A DNA stretch of 64,000 bases. It comes from Epiperipatus broadwayi. Lineage: Eukaryota; Onychophora; Udeonychophora; Euonychophora; Peripatidae. Location of the stretch: positions 2,123,239-2,187,238 of the forward strand of contig JAQFVV010000185.1 of NCBI GenBank assembly GCA_028023455.1, read 5' to 3'. The notes under the pieces are model-generated. The model was given only the letters and a program-made list of their open reading frames with translations. It did no database searches and was not told where the DNA came from. The translations under genes were made by a program, and so were the position numbers. How positions within the stretch are numbered: the first letter of the stretch is position 1; every line of letters starts with the position of its first letter. Below, in pieces: positions 49,204 to 61,939 of the stretch.

Positions 49204-50280
49204 ATATAAACAGATATAATTACATATGGATGTCTGCTAAAATTAAAATAATAAGCTCTAATTTAATACATTATTTTATTTTTAAATAAAATATTGTCTT
49301 TATTACATATGTAATAAAGTAAATAATTTCCTATAGAAATTTCAGTTCAACATATGATATTGTAAATATGCACGTATTTCATCATTTGTGGACACAATCA
49401 ACTATTTTCTCTTTTACTGAACTTGAAATTATGTAATAATCAATAAATTTTGCAAGAGCAGTGTTTATATTGTAATTATATAATTGATAATCATCTCTTC
49501 TCACTAGCACCAATAAACAAGCTGTTAAAATTACAAGAGTAATTTTGTCCCATTCGCAAGATAGAGAATTTGAGAAAATAAGAATGACAACCTTATTGTC
49601 AAATTGAAATGAACTAATTTCATTCTTTTTTAAAAATTATAATTCAAACAATGAAATATTATATTATGTAAAATGTTAATATTATAAAGCAACTAATAAT
49701 GATTGTTCTAATAATGTATTAATTTGTTCAATATGGCGGTAGACACTGGTATATATCATCTATGAATTATAATTTAATCTATCTCTGCAATGCTCCAACT
49801 TTTTATAACCTCACAAGCAATGCAATTTAGTTATTTATTTTATTATAATAATGTAAAGGCCATTTAATATGTTTATTAAATAAAATATCAGAAACATTAA
49901 TTTCTATTTTGAATATTTTTTATTATTATTTGAGATATATTTTCTCTGCAAATAACAGATATCAATATATCTTCATAGTAAGTCATAAGAAGATATATGA
50001 TGTAAAAACCAAACTAAAAATCTTTAAGAAAAAATATGCAAATTGTCAGAAATATTTTTAATTCTTTCTTTTTTAAAAACTTAGTATTAAAATAGATACA
50101 AAAACTTTTAGTAAGATTTCATTTCTTTTTGTCTTACTAGCTTCACATAAAACTTCTTATTAATTTTATTTGCGAGCATTTTTTAAATGCTGCAATAATA
50201 AATATATGCCATACACAAGTATTTTTATCCTGGCAACAGTGAAAGGTTTATGTGAAGTTGTGTTTGCTTCTGTAATATAA
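49204..50280. other. AT-rich sequence, no gene seen
   Basis: No coding or repeat signal was recognised. The LINE fragment to the right probably begins near 50280 by 5' truncation. Confidence 0.5.
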
Positions 50281-50286
50281 TCTAAT

Positions 50287-50896
50287 TTGGCAAAACATTT
50301 TTTTTATTATGAGTGGGAGAAAACATTGACTAATGAAGCAAAAAAAAAGGGATTGCTAAAAAAATTAATAGTGTTTTCATATAATAAATATGATGTAGTG
50401 AGAATTTTATGGAAGGGATTTGCAGTAGCAGGATTAACATATGGTAATGATGCATTATGTGTTAGTAAAAAGGTATTAAATTACTTAGAAAATGTACAAA
50501 GGGAAATAGGAAGACATGCATTGGATGCAGATGTATGGACAGAAAGAGAGGCAATTCAAGGAAAAATGGGATGATCACGTTTTTATATGAGAGATGCAAA
50601 AAATAAAATGAAAATGTTTGGTAGATTTCAGTTTATGGATAATAAAATAGACCAATTATTATTTATTGGGTTATGAGTAAAGGGCAGGCAACAAAATGGG
50701 TGAGAAAGGTAATGTGGTATGCAAAAGATTTAGATAAAGAATTTATATCAGTATGTTTTTACAAAAGATGGGATGATTGTGTTAGGAGGATTGTTGAGTG
50801 TTATAGTGATAAGGAATGGGATAAAAGAATAGATTTATTAATAAAGAATAGGGAGTTTGAGATATGGAGAACTAGTATAGAGAGTAAAAAGAGTTA
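50287..50896 (+). pseudogene. Non-LTR retrotransposon C-terminal region (first part)
   Basis: Two frames, 50287-50574 and 50673 onwards, together read as the region after the RT core of a LINE: WKGFAVAGLTYGNDALCVS, then VLNYLENVQREIGRHALDA, AIQGKMG, and further on ATKWVRKVMWYAKDL. The LxxVQxxIGRxALxA ... GxMGW pattern is common in metazoan LINE proteins. A stop at 50572-50574 and a frameshift near 50665 separate the pieces. The clade was not determined; it is unlike the RTE elements at the left of the window. It is interrupted at ~50897 by TA sequence and inserted palindromic units and resumes near 52130. Confidence 0.65.
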
Positions 50897-50908
50897 TATA
50901 TATATATA

Positions 50909-51325
50909 TGTCCAAAAGATGGCACTATACCAAAACCGCCGAACAAGTGTAAGATTTGTTTTACATAAACGAAAAAAGAGTCAGAAATTAACTACCTCTT
51001 TCATTTGCTCACTCCCAGATCAGCTGATTTCAAGCTGGTTTGCTATTCTCAGTGGGAGATAGAGTATAGAAACTAGATCTAAACACTGACTCTCAAGTGT
51101 TTATGCAAAACGTTTCTATCAGATTGCAAGCGTGAATTTTTCAGACCGGAAAAGTCTTCAAACCCAGCCTAGCAAGCTAGATATTTATATGGGTCTGATC
51201 TCAGTTCAGAATCACCATATAATCAAAGTCTCTGCAATATATATCATTGCAAGAAAACTCTAAAGGTACATTTATGAAAAAACAAATACAAGTTAAAAAC
51301 GTAACCTGCTATCACTTGTTATTTA
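50909..51325 (-). mobile_element. Family H hammerhead unit 1: one 417-bp repeat period
   Basis: This is a 209-bp arm (50909-51117), nearly identical to 51326-51534, followed by ~157 bp unique to this place and an inverted copy of the family tail (51275-51325). The start-to-start distance to the next arm is 417 bp, so 50909-51325 is one period of a direct repeat. On the minus strand it carries a hammerhead fold in which the core reads CTGAGAA rather than CTGAGGA (G8 to A, plus position 51047), a change expected to abolish cleavage. It is bounded on the left by a TA tract. Confidence 0.65.
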
Positions 51326-51410
51326 TGTCCAAAAGATGGCGCTATACCAAAACCGCCGAACAAGTGTAAGATTTGTTTTACATAAACGAAAAAAGAGTCA
51401 GAAATTAACT

Positions 51411-51476
51411 ACCTCTTTCATTTGCTCACTCCCAGATCAGCTGATTTCAAGCTGGTTTGCTATCCTCAGTGGGAGA
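51411..51476 (-). ncRNA. Candidate type I hammerhead ribozyme (minus strand, unit 2)
   Basis: This is the mirror of the fold at 51593-51639. On the minus strand: CTCCCA, CTGAGGA, a short hairpin AGC/GCT, GAAA, ATC-AGCT-GAT, C, then TGGGAG, with cleavage expected next to position 51435. It is exactly 417 bp from the equivalent (mutated) site of unit 1 at 51018. Two same-strand sites at this distance would release a 417-nt RNA if both were active. Confidence 0.5.
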
Positions 51477-51592
51477 TAGAGTATAGAAACTAGATCTAAA
51501 CACTGACTCTCAAGTGTTTATGCAAAACGTTTCTGAAACGTTTTGCATAAACACTTGAGAGTCAGTGTTTAGATCTAGTTTCTATACTCTAT

Positions 51593-51639
51593 CTCCCACT
51601 GAGGATAGCAAACCAGCTTGAAATCAGCTGATCTGGGAG
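51593..51639 (+). ncRNA. Candidate type I hammerhead ribozyme (plus strand, unit 3)
   Basis: Helix I is CTCCCA (51593-51598) with TGGGAG (51634-51639), all six paired. Core CTGAGGA (51599-51605) fits CUGANGA. Helix II is AGC/GCT (51607-51609, 51616-51618) with a U-U mismatch at its base. GAAA is at 51620-51623. Helix III is ATC/GAT with loop AGCT (51623-51632). C51633 is the residue before the expected cut. The 38.1-kb copy has the same fold with different loops and a U7 core, so structure is kept while sequence varies. Confidence 0.55.
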
Positions 51640-51847
51640 TGAGCAAATGAAAGAGGTAGTTAATTTCTGACTCGGAAGAGTTTATGTAAAACAAATCTTA
51701 CACTTGTTCGGCGGTTTTGGTATAGCGCCATCTTTTGGACATAAATAACAAGTGATAGCAGGTTACGTGATTAACTTGTATTTGTTTTTTCATATATATA
51801 TATATATATGAAAAGAAAGTTACTGTTAACACTATCTGAAATAATTA

Positions 51848-52045
51848 TAGAAAATATACAAACCATTATACAATTACAAATATCCAGTAACGCCTTCTGT
51901 TTAAAGATCTATATCTCAATAATAGCAAACCTTAAAATGATACCTATCAAGTAACGCCCTCTGTTTAAAGATCTATTATTAAGATATAGATCTTTAAACT
52001 GAGGGCGTTACTGGATATTTGTAATTGTATAATGGTTTGTATATT
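51848..52045. repeat. Second palindromic element (AGTAACGCCCTC motif)
   Basis: Arm 51848-51908 (ACAAACCATTATACAATTAC ... CCAGTAACGCCTTCTGTTTAAAGATCT) is mirrored by 51983-52045. A third, direct partial copy of AGTAACGCCCTCTGTTTAAAGATCT lies between at ~51951-51975. TA tracts follow (52047-52070 and 52102-52123). It is non-coding and shares no sequence with family H, yet sits beside it in the same split LINE. Confidence 0.7.
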
Positions 52046-52129
52046 ATATATATATATATATATATAATATACAAACCATATATATATTTACTATATATAT
52101 ATATATATATATAAGTAAATAGAATATTA

Positions 52130-52500
52130 GGTGCGAGTTGAAATATGATAATAGTAAGGAAAGTAGTTTATTGTTTAAGGCTCAAATGGGATCCTTACCA
52201 ATAAGAGAATATACCTGTAAATAGAAAAATATGGGTGATTTATTCTGTAAATTGTGTAAGGAAGGAATATAAAATATTAGGCACCTATTAATTGAATGTA
52301 AATGCTTGAAAACAGAAAGGGTACAAATAATGAAGTTATGGAATAATAAATATGAAAAAAGTGATTATACAGAAAGTTGAATATTGGGTTTTATGTTGGG
52401 TTTGGGGAAAGATAAGGGGTATTTAGATATAAAGGCCATAGAGTTGACAAAGATTATGTTGTGGAAATGGTATGGAACAAAATATAGGAAAACTTAGTGT
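52130..52500 (+). pseudogene. Non-LTR retrotransposon C-terminal end (second part)
   Basis: Frames here read SSLLFKAQMGSLPIRE, then CKLCKEG ... RHLLIECKCL, a Cys-x2-Cys ... His-x4-Cys cluster found at the very end of many LINE proteins, followed by KIMLWKWYG. Stops at several codons show decay. It continues the fragment at 50287-50896, so ~1.2 kb of palindromic sequence lies inside one older LINE copy. An apparent 3' UTR follows. Confidence 0.6.
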
Positions 52501-53590
52501 GGGAAATGGAAATACAGTTTTTTCTGGGTATAATTGCTGAGAGATTCCTGACTTTGTTTAAGGAAAAGTCACAGTACATCACATCAAGCATAGAAAATAA
52601 TAATCATGTGATGTTTTAGTGGTTTTAAACAATAAAGTAATAATTTTAGGGTATTGAAATTTTGTTTTTCTTTTAATTCTTTAATAGTAATCATTATTTT
52701 ATTTAGCCTTGGATTTTACATTTGGTATTTCAGTTGTCTGACACTATATAACATTTTGTTCTAACATTGTTAAAATTACTGTTATTGTAAAAATTGTGTC
52801 TTAACTCTTATAATGCATGACTCGTCTAAAAACGAGAAGATTTGACATCACTCTAAATCGGCTACTTTTTATCCCACGTATACATATGATACGTCATTAG
52901 CAAGAAAATCAAAAATTCTGTAAGATGGTGCCCTCTTCAGAGTTATTTTACAAGTAAAAAATCAATAAAAATGACCATATATGTCAAACAAAACCAAAGC
53001 ACCGCCTCCTCACCAACTTTTCTTGAATCTTATTGGCTGTCCCACTTCTGTCAGAAAGGGTAATGGCTGCCAAAAAGTAAAAAGTTACGTTCATTTTGAT
53101 TTTTATTACAAAAATGGTAAACGAATGTTTACAACATTTTAAACAATATTTGAATTGAATTACAAATTATTATTGATAAAATAATACTAAAAATCAAATT
53201 ATTTTAGAAAAATAGTTAAGATATTACCAAGAATTATTTATTTATTGCTACATATTGATCGTAACGTAAAGTGAAAAAAAAGATTGCGTCAGCAATCTTT
53301 TTTGGTTGGTTGAATAGCGGTTACTTTTATTTCACCGCAATTGAATATTTTTTAAATTATAAATCAAATTTTATTTTTGAAAAGATTTTCGTTTGCTTTC
53401 GTAATCTTAAAATTCAGTAATATACTTTTTACAAACGAAACTAACGTATTTATATTATTAAAAGTGATCTATTTTAACAATAGATTTTGTTAAAGTTGTG
53501 AGTTGGCCAATTACAAGTTTTGATTTTTAACACATTCGGCCAATTATATAATCATCGTTCAAAAGGTTAAAACAATTCTTTAAAAATTTA
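52500..53590. other. AT-rich sequence with a strong hairpin
   Basis: No gene was seen. A 12-bp perfect stem with a 4-nt loop (AAAAAAGATTGC-GTCA-GCAATCTTTTTT) lies at 53276-53303. A smaller CTCGT...ACGAG hairpin lies near 52820-52840. Confidence 0.5.
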
Positions 53591-53622
53591 ATATGACAAC
53601 TTTTTATCTGAACAGTTTAAAT

Positions 53623-53625
<3 letters not shown>

Positions 53626-53659
<34 letters not shown>

Positions 53660-53670
53660 ATCATAAATAT

Positions 53671-53706
<36 letters not shown>
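53626..53706. repeat. Pair of (TA)n tracts around a short inverted repeat
   Basis: Two TA tracts (~30 bp each) are separated by AGAATATCATAAATATAAAA; the right one is followed by ATTCTATTTTATGAT, a partial reverse complement. Long alternating TA here can form cruciforms. Confidence 0.8.
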
Positions 53707-53709
<3 letters not shown>

Positions 53710-53904
53710 TATTTTATGATGTCAAATGAATACAAAATTGACAAAATATCACTAGAGAGTGAAAAAAGGCCAGAAATTACTGTAGTACCATCCATACTCA
53801 GTGTAAACACAAGAACAAATAAAAAAGTTAGTAAGTAAAAATGTGAATACTGTTTTTTTTTATATAAATACATTATCATTAAAATTATTATGATTATATG
53901 TGTG

Positions 53905-54048
53905 TGGTCATGTGTATCAGTTGTAAGCGATAGAGCAAATAGGTAATGGGAGCTTGAAAGTTTTTGTTCAAGTCCCTTATAATTTCATCTAAAACTCCAA
54001 GTATATTAATTATATTTGTATTCAATCTATCAATCAATCAATCATAAA

Positions 54049-54050
<2 letters not shown>
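53905..54050 (+). mobile_element. SINE-like tRNA-derived head
   Basis: An A-box-like TGTATCAGTTGT (53913-53924) and a very good B box TGTTCAAGTCCC (53965-53976) are spaced as in tRNA-derived Pol III promoters. The same unit, more diverged, forms both outer arms of the 23.2-23.6 kb inverted repeat, so it is a repeated family. The body is short and AT-rich and leads into a (TTA)n tract. The head is not a clean tRNA cloverleaf by eye, so a functional tRNA gene is unlikely. Confidence 0.5.

Positions 54051-54096
<46 letters not shown>
54049..54096. repeat. (TTA)n microsatellite
   Basis: About 48 bp of ATT/TTA repeats following the SINE-like unit, possibly grown from its tail. Confidence 0.9.
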
Positions 54097-54097
<1 letters not shown>

Positions 54098-54244
54098 CAA
54101 ACTATCAATATAATTGTATTTTTACCTAGGTGTTTGCATCCATATGAACAGAAAATCTACAAGATGAAATCTAGCTAAAATATCAATGTTGGAACAATGA
54201 AAGAAATCACAAACATATGCAAATCAGGAAGTTACATTCATTTC

Positions 54245-54315
<71 letters not shown>
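54245..54315. repeat. (CA)n-(TA)n compound microsatellite
   Basis: CA repeats pass directly into ~50 bp of TA repeats. Confidence 0.95.
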
Positions 54316-54317
<2 letters not shown>

Positions 54318-55754
54318 AACCAGATTGATTTCTGATTCAATGGTTTTATTACTAATGTTAAAATTGCTTATTATTATTTAATAAAAAAAAAGTACTTGTA
54401 TTAAACATATACTCGGTTATATTTAAATAGGGCATTTTAATTTTTGTTTATAGGATTAATTTATATTTAAAATAGTTTACTTTCACTACTTTGTTTATAA
54501 AATTGATTTAAAAATACTTTACTTTCACCACCTGTTTTAATCAATTTGTTTAAATACAGGTAAGCTTGCTAATTATATATTCCTGTTGCTTTTATTTTTA
54601 ATCATTTTTAAAGTTAGTTCTAAAAGTATAAAAGTGGAGATTTAGTTTTGTATTTGTTATTTTGGATACAATAACCCCTGGTTGGAATTCTTAAATTGGA
54701 TTGAGTGGGAAATTAATATTTGCCCTGACTGAGGTATAGAATTTGTCAATAAAAAAGGTTTTTCGTGGGAAATGTAGTGAGGTAACTATAGCCCACCAGA
54801 AAGAAGGTAGTTGCTATTATTCTAAAGATTAAGAGAAGGTTGCTTGTTAGGAGAGGAGCAAGAAACTGTTTTTAAAATGCTTAGTTTAAATTCTTATTAA
54901 TCACAGTTTGCACATTTACGAGATCTTTGGAATTTGCTTTCATTATGTCAACATACGCTGCTATTCGCATTGGAAACCTTAAGATGCAGTTCTAATTCAA
55001 ATAAGGATGAGCCTTAGGCTCCAGGCTGTTCTTCAGTCATGCCATAAAACTATGACATAGCTGGATTCCCAATTTGTCTCGACACTTGCCTTTGTCATTA
55101 AGAGAAATCGCCTGAAAGATTAACTATTATCAAAAATGCGCACTCATCACAAAATTACTAGAACTCTGCCTTACCATAAGCTAAACTTTTTCTTATTCTA
55201 GCCAGGGTAAATAAATTGCATTTAATTAAATCTCTGCTCAATCTAATGATAAGAATGTTTTAAAATGGTATTAATTATTTTTAATTATTTATTATCTGTA
55301 TGTACTTTTTCTAGTATTTAAAGTGTGTCTTGGAATCTTAGTTTTAAGATTCCAAGTTTGTTTGCAATTTTCATTTATCAGGGGGTGCATTAGGAGAGTG
55401 TATTTTATATGTTTAATAAATACCTGATTATTTCGTTAACTATTACAAAATGCATTGGCAGTTTTCGTAGTCTTTATTTATTCACCTGCCCTTAGTTGTA
55501 AAATAAAGAATCTTTAAGCATGTTTCATTTGTGCTTTTTGTGCAAACAACAAAATCTTTTTGCTGGCTATTTGTTAAGTTATTCTTCAGGCGGCCTAAAA
55601 GTAGTCATTTTTTTCTGGATTATGTAAGATCGTAATCAAATATCTTTTGCTGTCCTGTATGTGAGATCAACCATGTTTACTTTGAATGTAGTATTATGTG
55701 CAGCAGTCCTGCGGCATTTTAACGACAGTAGTTAGAATACTACTGCTCGAATGT
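54316..55754. other. Mixed-composition sequence, perhaps 5' part of an LTR
   Basis: Less AT-rich than its surroundings from ~54650 onward. The similarity to 15640-16130 begins only near 55755, but the even composition suggests the LTR may extend leftward to ~54.7 kb. No coding region was recognised. Confidence 0.3.
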
Positions 55755-56222
55755 CCATACTGGTTTCATTGATTTCCAGTGGGACAGTAACTGTTTTATT
55801 ATCTCTGATTCAGGAAACTAGAGTTGTTGTTGTTTTTGTAATTTTACAACTGGCCAGCAGGAAGATATTATTCTAACCATTTCTTATATTTTAGGTGAGA
55901 GAATTTCACTGCCAAAATGTTTAATGCCTTCATGTTTGTCGTACTCTTGTGCACTCTCTGGTAAATATGCATATGTTAATATAAGCCACTTTTGTATTCG
56001 TGGATTAGAGGTCTTTACTCTATTGTCCAACTTTTAATAAAATAAATAAATTGTTTAAATTTATTTGGCATATGTTTGTCTTTGTGCTTTTATTCTCAAC
56101 TGTCTAAACAATATTTAAGATATCTTGTTTCTCCCTGAGATTAGTCTGGTGCATTTGGGTTCGCATATCCTGTCCACTCTTAAAATAAATGTCTAGTTCC
56201 GATTTTCGGACTAGTGGTGCCC
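55755..56222 (+). repeat. LTR 3' portion with PBS-like site (second copy)
   Basis: It aligns by eye with 15640-16130 over nearly its whole length, ending with AAATAAAT, a short inverted pair (CTAGTTCCG/CGGACTAG) and TGGTGCCCCAGTGGTC, a plausible primer-binding site. No gag or pol remnant follows, so this may be a solo LTR plus a few internal bases or a truncated copy. Confidence 0.55.
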
Positions 56223-56266
56223 CAGTGGTCAGTATATGCGAATCTTAAAGTTTTCTCCTGTTACAA

Positions 56267-56390
56267 TATATATATATATATATATTGAAGCTGAGCATAT
56301 ATATATATATATATATAAATATATATATATATGCTGGCTTCACCATTCACTGTGGACTAACTAAGACCCTAAGTCCAACCACAGTGAATG
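56267..56390. repeat. (TA)n tracts and a perfect hairpin
   Basis: TA runs beginning after TGTTACAA are followed by CATTCACTGTGG (56344-56355) and its exact reverse complement CCACAGTGAATG (56379-56390), with an inner GGACT/AGTCC pair. It could be the end of a small inverted-repeat element. Confidence 0.8.
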
Positions 56391-56399
56391 TATGTTTCT

Positions 56400-58880
56400 T
56401 TCTTAAACTAAATTATCATTTGCACAAATAGATAACTTAAAGAAGAAATTGTGTTAAAGAAAAAAAGATTTAATAAAATAAAATATAGAATGTTAAAATT
56501 TTATTTGTAACTATTTTTATAATAGATGTTGGTAGAATTCGATAAGATAATTTTTTTTAATTAAATAGAATCCATTAAGAAAACGATTTTAATTAATAAA
56601 ACATTTTTTCTGAATTAGATAAAATAATAGATAACAGGAAAAATTTCAAACAATGGGCATGATTCACTACTAATGAATAGATTAAAAACATAATGGAAGA
56701 AAGGGTATAAGTAAAGAATTTTTCTTTTGTTCTCGGTCTTATGCTTGTGTGGAACCTTTGCTGAAGGTCAGAGAAAGATATTAAAAAATTTGCTGGAAGA
56801 AGTTTTGCTGAAAAATTGGACAATATTGTGAACTCTTGCTTGCTGTAGTTACTTCAAGCCATACTCTATTCTTTCAGCATATACATAAAAATCCAGAAAT
56901 GTGTTGCTCTATGAAAATGTGGGGGTAATCTCTTTGCCTTCACTCTCTTGAGCCGTACCTGAGGCTGGAGTCATAACCATGTAAGCCAGCCATAGAACTA
57001 AAGTGTCTGCCCTGTATCCGTGAATATCTGCCCTCAAAACATAGAAAAACAAATTTGAAGAACTGAGAAGACCTGCGGGAAACATCTAATGAACTCATCT
57101 TGACCCACCCCATCTAGTTACTGGTAATGTTCCCATAAATTAACCAAAAATCTCTTTCTAATTTGCAAATTCAATCTAAATTTATGTTTTTCCATATATA
57201 TGTTTTTGTTTAAAATTTATGTGTTCGCGTCTTGTAAAATTATATTTCATTAATTGCTTTCTTTTTTTTTTATATTGTAATGGGTGGGGTTATTATATAT
57301 AATGGTGACAATAGTTCTTATTAATTTAATTGAAAAATACTTTGTTTAACTTTCCGCCATTATACTTCAGTAATTAAGTTATTTATTTTATATAGATATT
57401 TATTTAGAATGAAAGGGAAGCAAATCATAGAAAGAGCAAAACCCTATTTTTTAAAAATCAAGATTTAATTGCTAAATATTCTATTATAAAACTTTCAAGA
57501 TTTTAATTTACATATAAAAGAAAGATCCTTATCAAATGTCTTTATTTTTTTAGTTAATGAGGGGTTATGAATATAAAGTTCCATTTTAAAGAGCATGAGA
57601 TAAAATGTTTGTATATATATTTATTTAGTAATAAGAGAGTGTACATTCGACAATATGTATATGTATTAAAAATTATTAAATAGCATTAACTCTGTGGTGG
57701 GTCAGTTAAACTTCAACTAAATCAATAAAATATCCGCCCACTTGTTTTTTAGCAATCCAAATTTTATAAAGGTAGGGTTATTATTTTTCTGAAGATTTTC
57801 AGTGGTAGTTGAGCTTTCATAATATATATATATTGCAGAGGGTTTCTTTTTAAATTTAAAGGTCGTTGACTGTATTTATATGGTATCGTGCCTCGTGTGA
57901 TCTATTGGGCAGCTCAGCATATATTACAATGCTTCTTTCTGCCAAGTTTGCTTAGGTTAACATACCTACATATGAATCTTCTGAAAATAAATAAAATATT
58001 CTGGATCTCATGTCTATCTCAGACACTTCAATGTACATAACTGGACATAAGCAACAAAACTCTGATCCTGAATCCGGGTCACGCGCTTGGCAAATGGATT
58101 CCATTTTTCTTTCTAACACAGTTTAGAGATGGAGAGCTATCTGGTTTTGTGTTAACATCTTGGTAACTGTTATGTCTTGAGCCTCATAGCCCACAATATG
58201 CTATCGCCTTTGTGCATGATCTTGTATATTTATATTTATTGGGAAATCTTTCTCAAAGTGTTTCAATTATAGCTGAAAATTCCTACTGGAGTCACTTTCT
58301 GATTTTCTTTAGTCATCAATAGGGCTGTAATTTAAACCTGTCCAAAGTGTTTAGTTGAGTTTGACCACCTATTTATTTCTATGTTCCCCAACCATAGAGT
58401 TAATGAATCATGTCTCTCTCTTGATTTTATTTTTTAGATAACACTTCCATTGGCTGGAAATATTTTTAAAGAAAAAAATATAATGTAAAATTTGTCTGTC
58501 CTTATCATTACAAACAATGGATCTTTCATATATGTCTATACAGTTGCAGTGAAAATAGCCTGCAACACCATAATAAAGCGTTGTATAAATTCTACTAATA
58601 TAAATAATAAAAGTTTCTGTTATCTTTCATTCACTATAAATAAAAACACTTAGTATTGTTTTTCTTTTGTGACATATGTATGTACACCTGATCATTATAT
58701 ATGTTAAAATTTCTTTTTGTGGTCTCTTCTCTCCCTGACCACCGGGTGTACATTAAGATTAAATTCTAGTGAGGTTTTGGGAAGTAAGTCACTTAGTAGA
58801 AATCTAGAGGAGTAGGTGAGGTTCGAAACCCTTATCTGCATCTCTAGGTTAGGTTAAAGCAGCTCTACTTTTCTTACTGT
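56400..58880. other. No gene seen; several less AT-rich patches
   Basis: Patches at ~56870-57120, ~57960-58210 and ~58720-58870 have more G and C than the background and look like old repeats or LTR pieces. The last contains GAGGTTCGAAACCC (~58818-58831), which resembles a Pol III B box but lacks a convincing A box. No protein domain was recognised. Confidence 0.4.
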
Positions 58881-58881
58881 T

Positions 58882-58883
<2 letters not shown>

Positions 58884-58954
<71 letters not shown>
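58884..58954. repeat. (TA)n tract beginning after TGTTACAA
   Basis: TA repeats with a short CTCTCT interruption. The left boundary matches the TA tract near 56267. Confidence 0.9.
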
Positions 58955-58962
58955 TTAAAAAC

Positions 58963-59534
58963 GTTTATTTAAACTTTAATGTATCAATATTTCATACTCT
59001 GTAGTCAAGTTGCAATCTTTAAGTGTCCATATATATATTCAATGGACCATTAGTAAGAATGGATTTCCATTCTTGCTATTAAGAGGTGTGCAGGGTGCCT
59101 TGATGGCAGTGATAAATATTGATTACTTTTTTTACTGTGAATGTTTAGGTGGTTCCTGGTTGGAATCTAATTACATCATTATCCCAGATTAGCTTTAGGC
59201 ACTATTTCACTTATTATTTCTAAATAATACATGGGCAATTTAAAAGTATTGCAGTTTGTAATGTTATAATTGACTATTTATTACTCTGCATTGCAGTGAC
59301 ATGTTTATTTCATGTTTAAAGAGGTTTATTTAAACTTCATTGTATCAATATGTCATACTCTGTAGTGAAGTTGCAATCTTTAAGTGTCCATATATATTCA
59401 ATTGACCATTAGTAAGAATGGATTTCCATTCATGCTATTAAAAGTTGGGAAGGTCGCCTTGACAGCAGAGAGAAATATTGATTACTATATTTTACTGTGA
59501 ATGTTTAGGTGGTTACTGGTTGGAATCTAATTTT

Positions 59535-59535
<1 letters not shown>
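58963..59535 (+). repeat. Direct duplication, ~215-bp copies 360 bp apart
   Basis: 58963-59172 and 59323-59535 share GTTTATTTAAACTT, CATACTCTGTAGT.AAGTTGC, CCATTAGTAAGAATGGATTT and GAATGTTTAGGTGGTT in order, with moderate divergence. It could be a tandem duplication of a ~360-bp unit or a pair of short terminal repeats. The 60-codon frame in the first copy is not preserved in the second. Confidence 0.75.

Positions 59536-59580
<45 letters not shown>
59535..59580. repeat. (CA)n-(TA)n compound microsatellite
   Basis: ~25 bp of CA followed by ~20 bp of TA, directly after the second duplicated copy. Confidence 0.95.
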
Positions 59581-61790
<2,210 letters not shown>

Positions 61791-61799
61791 ATGATGGTG

Positions 61800-61937
<138 letters not shown>

Positions 61938-61939
61938 TA

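Larger units (their letters stand above)
51275..51793. mobile_element. Family H palindromic element, complete with both tails
   Basis: A ~519-bp near-perfect palindrome centred at 51534: tail (51275-51325), arm (51326-51533), mirrored arm (51535-51741), mirrored tail (51742-51793). Arms begin TGTCCAAAAGATGGCGCTATA; the tail contains TAGCAGGTTACGTGATTAAC and ends TTTTTTCAT before a TA tract. It shares arms and tail with 37978-38311. No protein is encoded. Each arm carries an intact hammerhead-like core, facing opposite ways. Confidence 0.8.

Noticed and set aside
58818-58831. GGTTCGAAACC as part of a tRNA gene or SINE
   Set aside because: Only a B-box-like word; no A box or cloverleaf could be drawn.
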